Shown piece by piece: positions 27,814 through 36,191 of a stretch of DNA of 64,000 nucleotides. Position 1 is the first letter of the stretch; each line of letters opens with the position of its first letter. This stretch comes from Candidatus Microbacterium phytovorans (lineage in GTDB: Bacteria; Actinomycetota; Actinomycetes; Actinomycetales; Microbacteriaceae). The stretch is from the NCBI GenBank assembly GCA_029202445.1, contig CP119321.1:248001-312000 (forward strand). Reading direction: 5' to 3'. A program made the translations under genes and the position numbers. Under the pieces are notes generated by a model. It made no database searches and was not told the origin of the DNA. It worked only from the letters and a program-made list of their open reading frames with translations.

Positions 27814-28629
27814 CTAGTCAGCCCGACCGACACCGGGGCCGCCGGGCGAGAGCGTGGGGATGGATGCCAGCAGCCGTCGCGTGTAGGAGACCTGCGGCGT
27901 CAGGAGCACCTTCTCGGTGGGCCCTTCCTCGACGACCCGCCCGTCCTTCATGACGACGACGTCGTCGCACAGGTTCTGGACGACGCCGATGTCGTGCGAG
28001 ACGAGGACCAGCGTGAGCTGCTGCGTCGTGCGCAGTTCCCGCAGCAGGTCGAGGATCTGCGCGCGGACGGTCACATCGAGGGCGGACAGCGGCTCGTCGC
28101 CGACGAGGAGGCGCGGACGGTGCACGATCGCGCGCGCGAGGGCGATGCGCTGGCGCTGTCCGCCGGAGAACTCGTGCGGGAACCGATCGGCCATGTCGGC
28201 TTCGAGTCCGACGTCGGTGAGCACCTCGCGCACGCGTGCGCGCCGGTCGCCCTCGATGTCGAGCGCCCACAGCGGCTCCGCGACGATACGGCCCACACTC
28301 ATGCGCGGATCGAGCGAGGCGTACGGGTCTTGGAAGACGATCCCGGTCTCCCGCCGGAGCCAGTGGAGGGAGCGCGCCGACGCGCGTGCCTCGACCGTTC
28401 TGCCGGCGACGGTGACCGTGCCCGCCGTCGGCGCGTCCAGTCCGAGGAGGATGCGGATGAGCGTCGACTTCCCCGAGCCGGACTCGCCGATGATGCCGAG
28501 CGCGGCGCCCTCGCGCACGTCGATGTCGACGTCGTCGAGGGCAGTCGTCCACCGCGGCGGTCCGAACGGCCGGAGGGCCGGCGCCCGGAATCGTCGGGTG
28601 AGTCCGCGTCCGCTCAGCAGGGTGCTCAT
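27814..28629 (-). CDS. Oligopeptide/dipeptide ABC transporter ATP-binding protein (OppF-like)
   Basis: 271 residues from ATG 28629; the longer frame is a shadow of the gene upstream. Walker A GESGSGKS, Q-loop VFQDPYASLDPRMSV, signature FSGGQRQRIALARA, Walker B LLVGDEPLSALD, H-loop VSHD. The C-terminal TPQVSYTRRLL is the OppF/DppF tail. Starts overlap the upstream ATPase by 4 nt. Powers peptide uptake. Confidence 0.93.
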   Translation of the reverse strand: MSTLLSGRGLTRRFRAPALRPFGPPRWTTALDDVDIDVREGAALGIIGESGSGKSTLIRILLGLDAPTAGTVTVAGRTVEARASARSLHWLRRETGIVFQDPYASLDPRMSVGRIVAEPLWALDIEGDRRARVREVLTDVGLEADMADRFPHEFSGGQRQRIALARAIVHRPRLLVGDEPLSALDVTVRAQILDLLRELRTTQQLTLVLVSHDIGVVQNLCDDVVVMKDGRVVEEGPTEKVLLTPQVSYTRRLLASIPTLSPGGPGVGRAD

Positions 28630-29426
28630 CGCTCGCCTCCCGATGCGCCCGTCGGTCGCCACAGCGTCGCCGTCGCGTCGCGCAGCAGGCCCTGCGTCAC
28701 GGGGGAGGACGGCGCGGTCAGCAGCGTCGACAGCGCGCCCTGCTCGACGACGCGTCCGTCTTCGAGCACGACGGCATCCGTCGCGACCTGCGACAGGACG
28801 GCGAGATCGTGTGTGATGAACACGAGCGACATTCCGTCGTCGGCGACGAGCGACCCGAGGAGGTCGAGGATCTCGGCCTGGATCGTGACGTCGAGGGCCG
28901 TCGTCGGCTCGTCGGCGATCAGCAGCCGCGGACGGCAGGCGAGTGCCATCGCGATCGCGACGCGCTGACGCTGACCCCCGGACAACTGGTGCGGATAGCG
29001 CCGGACGATCTGTTCGGGGTCGGGCAGGCGCACGCGCTCCGCCTCGGCGACGGCACGCGTGCGCGCCTCCGCCCGGGAGAGGGGCGTGTGGATGCGCAGC
29101 GACTCCGCGATCTGCCGGCCCACCGTGCGGATCGGGTTGAGGGCCGTCTGCGGCTCCTGGAACACGATGCCGATCTCGTCGCCGCGCAGCCGCGCGAGCT
29201 CCCGGTCGGAGAGGCCGATCAGTTCGCGACCGTTCCACCGGATGCTGCCGGTCGCCTGTGCGCCCTCCGGGAGCAGTCCGAGCAGCGCGAGCGCCGTCAG
29301 CGACTTCCCCGACCCCGATTCGCCGATCAGTCCGAGCCGCGCGCCGTCGGGAACGTCGAAGGAGATGCGATCGACGACGCGGCGGTCGCCGATTTCGATC
29401 ACGAGGTCGCGTACTTCGAGGCTCAT
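28626..29426 (-). CDS. Oligopeptide/dipeptide ABC transporter ATP-binding protein (OppD-like)
   Basis: 266 residues. Walker A GESGSGKSLTALALLG, Q-loop VFQEPQTALNPI, signature LSGGQRQRVAIAMALACRP and Walker B LLIADEPTTALD, followed by ITHDLAVLSQ: the standard OppD profile. It overlaps both neighbours by 4 nt. Forms the heterodimeric ATPase with the next gene product. Confidence 0.93.
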   Translation of the reverse strand: MSLEVRDLVIEIGDRRVVDRISFDVPDGARLGLIGESGSGKSLTALALLGLLPEGAQATGSIRWNGRELIGLSDRELARLRGDEIGIVFQEPQTALNPIRTVGRQIAESLRIHTPLSRAEARTRAVAEAERVRLPDPEQIVRRYPHQLSGGQRQRVAIAMALACRPRLLIADEPTTALDVTIQAEILDLLGSLVADDGMSLVFITHDLAVLSQVATDAVVLEDGRVVEQGALSTLLTAPSSPVTQGLLRDATATLWRPTGASGGER

Positions 29427-30334
29427 GCGATCACCGCCGGCTGGTGGCTCTGCGCGGCCGATCGGCGACGGGACAGCGTGGGGTCGGTCGCCTCGCGGAG
29501 CGCATCGCCGAGGAGGTTGAGCCCCAGCACCGTGAGGGTGATGGTCAGGCCCGGCCAGACGACGCTCAGCGGATAGACCGTGATGTACGCCTGGAGCTCC
29601 TTCAGCAGCAGCCCCCACGACGGCTCGGTGGAGGGCGCCCCGAAACCGAGGTAGCTGAGGCCGGCTTCGGCCAGCACGGCGACCGCCATGCCCCACGAGA
29701 GCTGGACGATGAACACCGGCGCGACGTTCGGGAGGAGGTGGCGCCAGAGGTTCTGCAGGGGCGTCAGACCGCTCGCGCGGCCCGCCAGCACGAAGTCGCT
29801 GTGGAGCACGCGCCGCAGCTCCGGACGCGTCACTCGGGCGATGTTCACCCCGAAGCCGATGCCCACGGAGAAGATCACGACCCACAGCGACCCTCCCCAC
29901 ACCGAGGAGATCATCATCGCGATGAGCAGCACGGGGAACGCGATGAGGATGTCGACCAGCACGGCGACCGACTCGCGCACCCACCGCGCCGTGAGGGCGC
30001 CGAGCGCGGCCAGGACGAGCCCGATGGCCGTCGCCACGAGCCCCGCGCCGAGAGCGACCCACACGGTCGTGCGGGCTCCCGCCATCAGCAGGCTCAGGAT
30101 GTCGCGCCCGCTGTTGTCGGTGCCGAGGAGGTGCGGCCACCCCGGGAGCGCCCAGCGCGCGGCGATGTCGACCCGCTGCGGATCGAACGGCAGCCACACC
30201 CACGAGACGAGCGCGACGAGTCCGATGGCGGCGACGACCAGGATGCCGAAACGGCCGGTCGACAGCTGCCACAGCCGCCGCAACCACGCGAAGCGGCCCG
30301 GGCCGTCAGGGGATGTCGTCGCTCGGGGTGTCAT
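29423..30334 (-). CDS. Oligopeptide/dipeptide ABC transporter permease (OppC-like)
   Basis: 303 residues. The N-terminal helix is followed by a large extracytoplasmic loop with HLLGTDNSGRDILSLLMAGARTT, typical for DppC/OppC. Six membrane segments; EAA loop ELRRVLHSDFVLAGRASGLTPLQ. It ends PSWGLLLKELQ...WPGLTITLTVLGLNLLGDALREA. Four-nucleotide overlaps on both sides. Confidence 0.93.
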   Translation of the reverse strand: MTPRATTSPDGPGRFAWLRRLWQLSTGRFGILVVAAIGLVALVSWVWLPFDPQRVDIAARWALPGWPHLLGTDNSGRDILSLLMAGARTTVWVALGAGLVATAIGLVLAALGALTARWVRESVAVLVDILIAFPVLLIAMMISSVWGGSLWVVIFSVGIGFGVNIARVTRPELRRVLHSDFVLAGRASGLTPLQNLWRHLLPNVAPVFIVQLSWGMAVAVLAEAGLSYLGFGAPSTEPSWGLLLKELQAYITVYPLSVVWPGLTITLTVLGLNLLGDALREATDPTLSRRRSAAQSHQPAVIA

Positions 30335-31281
30335 TCCGCCTCCCGCTGCCGGGGGTCGATGACCCGGTGGAGGAGGTCGACGACGAACCCCACGACGAGC
30401 ACGAAGCCGGTGAGCACGAGGAGTTCGCCCTGCACCTTCGGAAGATCGCGGTTGCCCACGTCGGCCACGAGCATGCGGCCGATGCCGGGGAGCCCGAAGA
30501 GCTGCTCGATGACGACGGCTCCGACGAGGATGCCGGCGACCTGCAGCCCGAGCACCGTGATGATCGACAGGCCGACGTTGGGGAGGCCGTGCTGGAGGAG
30601 GGCGCGGGTGCGGGTGAGCCCCTTCGCGGCGGCGGTGCGCACGTAGTCCTGTCCCACCGCCTGGAGCGTCGCCGACCGGACGAATCGCATGAGCATCGCC
30701 CCCTCGATCACCCCGATGGTGACGGCCGGGAGCAGCAACGAGCGGAAGGCGCGCGCCGGATCGTCCCAGCCCTCGCGAGGGAAGCCCTGAGCCGGCAGCC
30801 AGCCGAGCCACACGGCGAACACGATGACGAGCATCATCCCCGCCCAGACGACCGGGACGGCCGCGATCGTCTGTGCGCCGACGTTGAGCGCCGTGCCGTC
30901 GCGGCGGCCGCGTCGCACGGCCGACAGCACTCCGAAGGGGAGGGCGATCAGGAGCGCGACGGTGAGGGCCATCAATCCCAGCGGGATCGTCACCTCGGCC
31001 TTCTGGAGGAGCTCGTCGATCACGGGGGTTCCGGTGAGCTGCGAACTGCCGAGATCGCCGGTGAGGATGCCGCCGATCCACTGCAGGTACTGCACCACGA
31101 GGGGAGCGTCGAGACCGAGCCGGTCGCGGATCGCTTCGATCTGCTCGGGCGTCGCGTTCAGCCCGGCGATGAGCTGAGCCACATCGCCGGGGAGAACGCG
31201 CAGCGTGAGGAAGATCAGCGCACTGGCGACGAGCAGACCCAGCAGGAGCAGGGCCAGCCGCGTCAGCGCGTAGCGGATCAC
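30331..31281 (-). CDS. Oligopeptide/dipeptide ABC transporter permease (OppB-like)
   Basis: 316 residues. Six membrane helices, beginning MIRYALTRLALLLLGLLVAS. It contains DRLGLDAPLVVQYLQWIGGILTGDLG after helix 1 and an EAA loop MRFVRSATLQAVGQDYVRTAAAKGL. It pairs with the OppC-like protein to form the channel. Overlaps the binding-protein gene by 4 nt. Confidence 0.93.
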   Translation of the reverse strand: MIRYALTRLALLLLGLLVASALIFLTLRVLPGDVAQLIAGLNATPEQIEAIRDRLGLDAPLVVQYLQWIGGILTGDLGSSQLTGTPVIDELLQKAEVTIPLGLMALTVALLIALPFGVLSAVRRGRRDGTALNVGAQTIAAVPVVWAGMMLVIVFAVWLGWLPAQGFPREGWDDPARAFRSLLLPAVTIGVIEGAMLMRFVRSATLQAVGQDYVRTAAAKGLTRTRALLQHGLPNVGLSIITVLGLQVAGILVGAVVIEQLFGLPGIGRMLVADVGNRDLPKVQGELLVLTGFVLVVGFVVDLLHRVIDPRQREAE

Positions 31282-32789
31282 TCCGCGCTCTTGACCACTT
31301 CGGCGACGTTAAGGCGCTCGTTCACGTTCACCGACGGGAGCCCCGCGATTCCGCTGCTCACGGCGACGACCGAAGCCCCGTTGTACAGCCAGTCGGCAGC
31401 GTGGTCCTCCGACACGATCCGGGCTGCCTGCTTCAGCAGGTCGGCCGCGGCGGCCTCATCGGTCGACGCGATCGATTCGGCGTAGAGACGCTGCACCTCG
31501 GGGTTGTCGTACGTGAAGTAGTAGGCGGGGTTCGCCCAGTTCTCGAAGTCGCGCGCCTCGGTGTGGAGCACGAAGCTCAGGTCGTAGTCCTGGTTGATGT
31601 ACACGTCGTTGATCCAGGTCGGGAACTCGACGGCATCCACCTTGAGCGTGATCCCGACGTCGTTGAGATTCGAGACGAGGATCTGCGACACGGTCGTGCC
31701 GTAGCCGCTGTACAGGGTGAGCGTCAGCGACAGGTTCTCGGCGCCGGCTTCGGCGAGGAGCGCACGCGCCGCCTCCGGGTCGTAGGGGGCGACAGACGAG
31801 AGGTCTTCGTAGCCGGGGTCGAGCTCGGGGATCGGGCCGTACTGTGTCGTGCCCGCGCCGAGGGCCGTGACGATCGCCTCCTTGTCGATGGCCTGACGGA
31901 TCGCCTGACGCACGCGGACGTCGTCCAGCGGTGCCTTCTTGGAGTTGAAGGCGAGCGTCCCCTTGTCGGTCGATGCGCCCAGTTCGACCGTGAAGTCGCC
32001 GCCCGCCTCGATCTGGTCGGTGAGGTTCGCGTCGAATCCGGTGAGCGCGTCGAAGTCGCCGGCGAGGGCACCCGCCAGAGCCGCCTGATTGTCCGGGAGG
32101 TAGCTGAAGACGACCTCGGCGACCTTCGCCTTCTCGCCCCAGTAGTCCTCGTTCCGGGCGAAGGTGATGCTGTCGCCCTGCTTCCAGCTCTCGAGCGTGA
32201 AGGGGCCGGTGCCGTTGGCCGCCGTCTTGCGGTCGGTCTTGTCGCCCTTCTTGAGGATGAGGCCCGCGCGACCGGTGAGGTTCCAAAGGAGCGTCGAGTC
32301 CGGCGAGCTCAGCGACAGCGTGATCGTCTGCCCGTCGGCGGTGATCGACTCGACATTCGCGAGGCGCGCCGAGTCGCGGAACGTCTCGGTGTCGCGCACC
32401 TGCTCGAGCGACCACACGACGTCTTCCGGGGTCAGCTCCTCACCGTTGTGGAAGAGCACACCCTCGCGGAGCGTGAACGTGTAGGTGAGGCCGTCGGGGG
32501 AGATCTCGTAGTCGCTCGCGAGCGATGGCTCGATGTCCTGCTCGGGCGTGCGGGACACGAGCCCCTGGTACACGTTGTCGATCAGGATCTGGTCGAGCGC
32601 GGCGCCGGCCGTCTCACGGATGTCGAGGTTTCCGGGCTCGAGCACGAGGCGGATGTCGACCGACGCGTTCGGGTCGGGAGTGATCGCGGTCGGCGTGGCC
32701 TCCGGCGCGGGATCGCCGGTGCAGCCCGACAGCAGCAAGGCGCCGGCCGCGAGGAGGGCGGCGGCGACGAGGGTGGGACGACGGAGCAT
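31278..32789 (-). CDS. ABC transporter substrate-binding lipoprotein, family 5 (oligopeptide)
   Basis: 503 residues from ATG 32789 with AAAGGA about ten bases upstream; a TTG seven codons earlier is the only alternative. The signal peptide ends in the lipobox LLSGC near residue 23. The SBP_bac_5 domain covers the rest (DYEISPDGLTYTFTLREGVLFHNGEELTPEDVVWSL). First gene of the five-gene importer operon; a -10 TAGGCT (32893-32888) gives a leader of about 90 nt. Captures peptides outside the membrane. Confidence 0.93.
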   Translation of the reverse strand: MLRRPTLVAAALLAAGALLLSGCTGDPAPEATPTAITPDPNASVDIRLVLEPGNLDIRETAGAALDQILIDNVYQGLVSRTPEQDIEPSLASDYEISPDGLTYTFTLREGVLFHNGEELTPEDVVWSLEQVRDTETFRDSARLANVESITADGQTITLSLSSPDSTLLWNLTGRAGLILKKGDKTDRKTAANGTGPFTLESWKQGDSITFARNEDYWGEKAKVAEVVFSYLPDNQAALAGALAGDFDALTGFDANLTDQIEAGGDFTVELGASTDKGTLAFNSKKAPLDDVRVRQAIRQAIDKEAIVTALGAGTTQYGPIPELDPGYEDLSSVAPYDPEAARALLAEAGAENLSLTLTLYSGYGTTVSQILVSNLNDVGITLKVDAVEFPTWINDVYINQDYDLSFVLHTEARDFENWANPAYYFTYDNPEVQRLYAESIASTDEAAAADLLKQAARIVSEDHAADWLYNGASVVAVSSGIAGLPSVNVNERLNVAEVVKSAE

Positions 32790-32945
32790 GGGGTGGCGAT
32801 CCTTTCGCAAGGGCAGGTCGCGCGACGGTTCGGGGCACCGGGCTTCACGGTGCGTCGCGGCGAGCTGCCGACTCTGGTGCGCGTTACAGCCTAGAGTCCG
32901 CCGGGCGTGCTGCGGACATCCGGCGTCACGAACGTTCGGTAATCG

Positions 32946-33863
32946 TCACGCGGCGATCGCGCCGACGAGGCGCGCGAGCTCGACGGGAAGCTCCTCCTGG
33001 ACGTTGTGGCCGGAGGCCACGACCACGACGGATGCCGTCGGCACGCGGCGGGAGAACTCCTCCGCATCGCCGGGGGTCACGAAACCCCGATCGCCGCGGA
33101 TGAGGGTGATCGGGACGCCGACGGCATCCAGGTCGTCCCATCCCGAGGCGGAGAGTGCGCCGCGGAGCGCGTCGTGCTGCTGCTGAGTAGCCGCCGCGCC
33201 CGCGGGGTCGGCGGCCGCCGCGTTCGCGAGGCGCGCGAAGTGGTGCTTCCACTCGACGCGGCCGTCCTCCCGCACGCGAGAGTTGAGGTAGACGCCGCGC
33301 GTGGCGGCCTCGCGGGAGCCGCCGAGGCCGAACGCCAGCGCCCGATCGACGAGTTCGTCGCGGCTCGCCCAGTCGACGGGGCCGGCGAAGAAGGCGCGGA
33401 TCCCCGCGGCATCCCCCTGCGGGTCGATCCCCGGCGTGATGTCGACCACGACGAGTACCCGCACGAGCTCGGGGTGAGCGGCGGTGAGCGCGGCCGCCGT
33501 CAGCCCTCCCAGCGACTGGCCGACGAGCACCTGCGGTGACGTGGTCCACGCCGCCAGCGCCGGCGCGATGTCGGCGGCGAGGGGGCGGCCCGCGTAGGCG
33601 GCGTCGTCCCGCCAGGAGGAGTCGCCGTGGCCGGGCAGGTCGATCGCGAGCGCGGGGAGGCCGAGCGCGAGGATCGTCGTGTCCCACGTGTGGGCGTTCA
33701 GTCCGGCGCCGTGGAGGAACGTGACCCGGGGCTCGCCGTCGCCGTACGCCAGCGCGCTGACGGTGCGCCCGTCCGGCAGGGTGTGCGCCACCCGACGTAC
33801 GGGCGGCGCGGCGACACCGAGGTCGGCGGCCTGCGCGGGAAGGAACTGGAACTCGTCGCTCAT
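32946..33863 (-). CDS. Alpha/beta hydrolase
   Basis: 305 residues from ATG 33863 with AGGA nine bases upstream. Oxyanion HGAGLNAHTWD near residue 54, LPGHGDSSW, nucleophile elbow VGQSLGGLTAA near 118, acid in RGDRGFVTPGD, His in ASGHNVQEELP. Soluble, no signal peptide. Could be an esterase, lactonase or C-C hydrolase; the substrate is not evident. Confidence 0.88.
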   Translation of the reverse strand: MSDEFQFLPAQAADLGVAAPPVRRVAHTLPDGRTVSALAYGDGEPRVTFLHGAGLNAHTWDTTILALGLPALAIDLPGHGDSSWRDDAAYAGRPLAADIAPALAAWTTSPQVLVGQSLGGLTAAALTAAHPELVRVLVVVDITPGIDPQGDAAGIRAFFAGPVDWASRDELVDRALAFGLGGSREAATRGVYLNSRVREDGRVEWKHHFARLANAAAADPAGAAATQQQHDALRGALSASGWDDLDAVGVPITLIRGDRGFVTPGDAEEFSRRVPTASVVVVASGHNVQEELPVELARLVGAIAA

Positions 33864-33960
33864 GCCGACATCCTGCCGGATACCCGCCGCGACGGGCGCG
33901 ACGTCGAGACGGGACGCAACAGACCCCGCTCCCTCGCGGGTGCCGCCGTAGGCTGAACGC

Positions 33961-34443
33961 ATGACCGAGGAACGACGCGTGCACCTCTCCCGTTCCGCGC
34001 GGCCGGCGTACGACGCGCTGGACGCGTTCTCGCAGACCGTGGGGAAGCTCGCCGCGGAGGCGGGCATCGACGACCGCCTCAAGGAGCTGGCGCTGATCCA
34101 CAGCTCCCAGCTCAACGGCTGCGCCTACTGCGTGCGCATCCACGTCGATCGGGCCGTGGCCGCCGGCATCAGCGCCGACGAGATCGCCCAGCTCGCGACG
34201 TGGCGGGAGTCGGGCGTGTTCTCGGCGCGGGAGCGCGCGGCGCTGGAACTGGCCGAACGCTACGTCTTCATCCACGAAGAGGGTCTTCCCGACGACGTGT
34301 ACGACCACGTCGGCGGCATCCTGTCCGAATCGGAGTACGTGGCGCTCAGTTGGCTGCTCGTCTCCATCAACGCGTTCAACCGCATCACGATCGCCGGCAA
34401 GTACCCCGTGCCTCCGCGGCGGTCGACCGCTGCCGATGGCTGA
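33961..34443 (+). CDS. Carboxymuconolactone decarboxylase/AhpD-like protein
   Basis: 160 residues, all helical, with the redox CxxC...H motif NGCAYCVRIHVDRA near residues 53-66 and KELALIHSSQLNG before it. Members act as alkylhydroperoxidase (AhpD) partners or thiol peroxidases. The ATG is six bases after TAGGCT, a leaderless arrangement. It overlaps the phosphatase gene by 8 nt, so both are likely made together. Confidence 0.88.
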   Translation: MTEERRVHLSRSARPAYDALDAFSQTVGKLAAEAGIDDRLKELALIHSSQLNGCAYCVRIHVDRAVAAGISADEIAQLATWRESGVFSARERAALELAERYVFIHEEGLPDDVYDHVGGILSESEYVALSWLLVSINAFNRITIAGKYPVPPRRSTAADG

Positions 34444-35146
34444 CGTCGCCGGAGCGCTCAACTTCCGCGACGTCGGCGGTCTCCCCGCGGGGTCGGGCGT
34501 CACGCGGCACGGCGTCCTGTTCCGTTCGGGCAATCTCGCCCGCGTCGGTGAGGAGGGGCGTGCGGCGCTGCGGTCGCTGGGGCTGCGCCACATCGTCGAT
34601 CTCCGGGAGGATGCCGAGATCGCGTACGAGCCGACGGACCTCGGCGACCTTCCCGTCGTCACGCGACGCGTGCCCCTGTTCGCCGGCTCCGCGTCGTCGT
34701 TCTTCGAAGAGGACGTCACTCTCGCCGACCTCTACCGCACGCTCGTCGACGGGTCGTCGGAGGCGATCGTCCAGATCGTGCGCGGGGTCGTCGACGATGC
34801 GCCGCTCCTCGTCCACTGCACGGTGGGGAAGGACCGCACGGGGGTCGCGGTGGCGCTGACGCTCGCGGCGGCGGGCGTCGACGAAGACGCGATCGTGGCG
34901 GACTACGCCCGCACCGAGACACTCCTCCCAGCCGAGCGCAATGCCCGCGTGCTGTCCTATCTGCAACGCCTCCACCCTGAGGCGCGCAACCTCGCAGATC
35001 TCGCGACGCGCTCACCGGCCCCCGTCATGCGGGGGCTGCTGGACGATCTTCGCGATCGATTCGGCGCACCCGTCGAGTTCCTCCGCGCGCACGGACTGTC
35101 CGACGACGACGTGCGGGAACTGCGGCGGACGCTCGTCGCCGACTGA
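34436..35146 (+). CDS. Tyrosine/serine phosphatase (Y_phosphatase3 family)
   Basis: 236 residues. The N-terminal NFRDVGGLPAGSG and FRSGNLARV with IVDLREDAE are family markers. The P-loop HCTVGKDRTGVAVAL near residue 124 carries the catalytic Cys and Arg; Lys and Asp after Gly suggest dual activity towards phosphoinositides or phosphotyrosine, as in the LipA/MptpB group. No export signal. The stop codon abuts an iron-box-like dyad for the next gene. Confidence 0.9.
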   Translation: MADVAGALNFRDVGGLPAGSGVTRHGVLFRSGNLARVGEEGRAALRSLGLRHIVDLREDAEIAYEPTDLGDLPVVTRRVPLFAGSASSFFEEDVTLADLYRTLVDGSSEAIVQIVRGVVDDAPLLVHCTVGKDRTGVAVALTLAAAGVDEDAIVADYARTETLLPAERNARVLSYLQRLHPEARNLADLATRSPAPVMRGLLDDLRDRFGAPVEFLRAHGLSDDDVRELRRTLVAD

Positions 35147-35177
35147 GGTGAGGCATGCCTTACCCGCGAGGTATGAT
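35147..35177 (+). promoter_or_regulatory. DtxR/IdeR-like iron box overlapping a promoter
   Basis: GGTGAGGC-AT-GCCTTACC (35147-35164) is an 8-2-8 dyad with one mismatch. Aligned with the DtxR/IdeR box consensus (TTAGGTTAGGCTAACCTAA), 13 of 19 positions match. TATGAT at 35172-35177 is the -10, so a bound repressor would cover the -35 region. The -10 is nine bases before the ATG, leaving a leader of only a few nucleotides. Confidence 0.7.
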
Positions 35178-35186
35178 GGTGGTGTC

Positions 35187-35684
35187 ATGTCCACGATGCC
35201 CGCCACCGCTCCCGGTTCCGTCGCGCACGGTCCCGGAGTCTGCCGCGCCGCGAAGCACACGCGCGTCCAGCACCTGATCACCGCCGACGAGCAGTCGCTC
35301 GGCGATCTGGAGCTCCTGCTGTCGACGCTGCCGATCTGCTCGACCGGCCGGGTGTTCGTCGAAGTTCCGGATGCCGCGGCCATCGGCGAGCTCGTCGTCC
35401 CTCCGCGCATGATCGTGACGTGGCTGGATCGGTCCTCGCGCTCCGGTGCCCCCGGCTCGGGTCGGGCGTGCGCTCCCGGTCAGGCGCTCGCGCGGGCGGT
35501 CACCGCCTGGGCCGACGAGATGCTGTGCGACGACGAGCAGGGACACGGCCACCACACGCAGGTGCACCTGCTGGGCGGCTTCCTCGGCACGGCCGACATC
35601 TTCGACCACCTGACCGACGTGCTCGGACTGGATGCCGACGGCATCCACACCCCCGCCCGCTTCGGACTCGCCACCTCCCGCTGA
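35187..35684 (+). CDS. SIP domain protein (siderophore-interacting protein C-terminal type)
   Basis: 165 residues. It corresponds to the C-terminal nucleotide-binding half of siderophore-interacting ferric reductases: HLITADEQSLGDLELLLSTLP, RVFVEVPDAA and VTWLDRSS. The N-terminal FAD-binding half is missing, so it cannot by itself be a full reductase. The iron-box-like promoter supports induction under iron limitation. In Microbacteriaceae such stand-alone SIP proteins are frequent; their partner is unknown. Confidence 0.82.
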   Translation: MSTMPATAPGSVAHGPGVCRAAKHTRVQHLITADEQSLGDLELLLSTLPICSTGRVFVEVPDAAAIGELVVPPRMIVTWLDRSSRSGAPGSGRACAPGQALARAVTAWADEMLCDDEQGHGHHTQVHLLGGFLGTADIFDHLTDVLGLDADGIHTPARFGLATSR

Positions 35685-35734
35685 CCCGGCTTAACCCGCT
35701 GACTCGGCTGAACCCGCTGACTCGGCTGATCCCA
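35681..35734. repeat. 18-bp tandem repeat, three copies
   Basis: Units CTGACCCGGCTTAACCCG, CTGACTCGGCTGAACCCG and CTGACTCGGCTGATCCCA follow each other without gaps, starting at the SIP stop codon. Each carries an in-frame TGA, so the array supplies repeated stop codons and merges into the terminator hairpin. Two to three mismatches separate the copies. Confidence 0.8.
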
Positions 35735-35743
35735 CGGATCAGC
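35725..35743. terminator. Bidirectional hairpin terminator
   Basis: Perfect 8-bp stem GCTGATCC / GGATCAGC around CAC, located between the SIP gene and the convergent membrane-protein gene and overlapping the latter's last codons. No T-run. Confidence 0.65.
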
Positions 35744-36191
35744 GCGCGCCGCGAGGCACGTAGTTGCCGTCTTCGAGGCCCGCGAGGATCTCGAAGCGGT
35801 TGGTGAGCGGGTTGCGCCCCGCCAGCAGGTAGAGCAGCGGCATCAGGAAGCCGTACCGCCGCCACTGGCGTGCGTGCGTCGCCTCGTGCCGGAGGAGCGC
35901 GTCGGTGACCGGTGCAGTCCCGGTGAGGAAGCACCCGCCCACGCAGACGCCGCCGCGGCCGTAGCTCCACGACGGCATCCCCGTGAACACCCACAGGCCT
36001 TCCCGGCGCTCGACGCGCCCGGTCGACCACAGCGATCCCCACACCCACCCGACCGTCGTGCCCCACGCGTAGCCGAGGAGGCTCAGGGGGGAGTCGAGCA
36101 GGATGCCGGGAATCCACCGGTCGATGCGCTCGCCGCGCGTGACGGCGAGGGCGGCGCGATCACGCCACCCGGCCGGCGGGCGGGCGATCAC
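35739..36191 (-). CDS. Small hydrophobic protein with HEATH zinc-binding-like motif
   Basis: 150 residues from GTG 36191, which overlaps the stop of the arginase-like gene as GTGA. One or two hydrophobic stretches (near 28-50 and 115-125). LRHEATHARQWRRYG near residue 103 contains an HExxH-type motif, followed 18-20 residues later by NRFEILAGLEDG with a possible third ligand Glu. It may be a minimal membrane-associated metalloprotein; similar stand-alone proteins are unannotated. Function unknown. Confidence 0.7.
   Translation of the reverse strand: MIARPPAGWRDRAALAVTRGERIDRWIPGILLDSPLSLLGYAWGTTVGWVWGSLWSTGRVERREGLWVFTGMPSWSYGRGGVCVGGCFLTGTAPVTDALLRHEATHARQWRRYGFLMPLLYLLAGRNPLTNRFEILAGLEDGNYVPRGAR

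Noticed and set aside
32929..32938. CGAACGTTCG palindrome near the alpha/beta hydrolase stop as a LexA box
   Set aside because: Too short, in the wrong place relative to any promoter, and does not match the actinobacterial SOS box.
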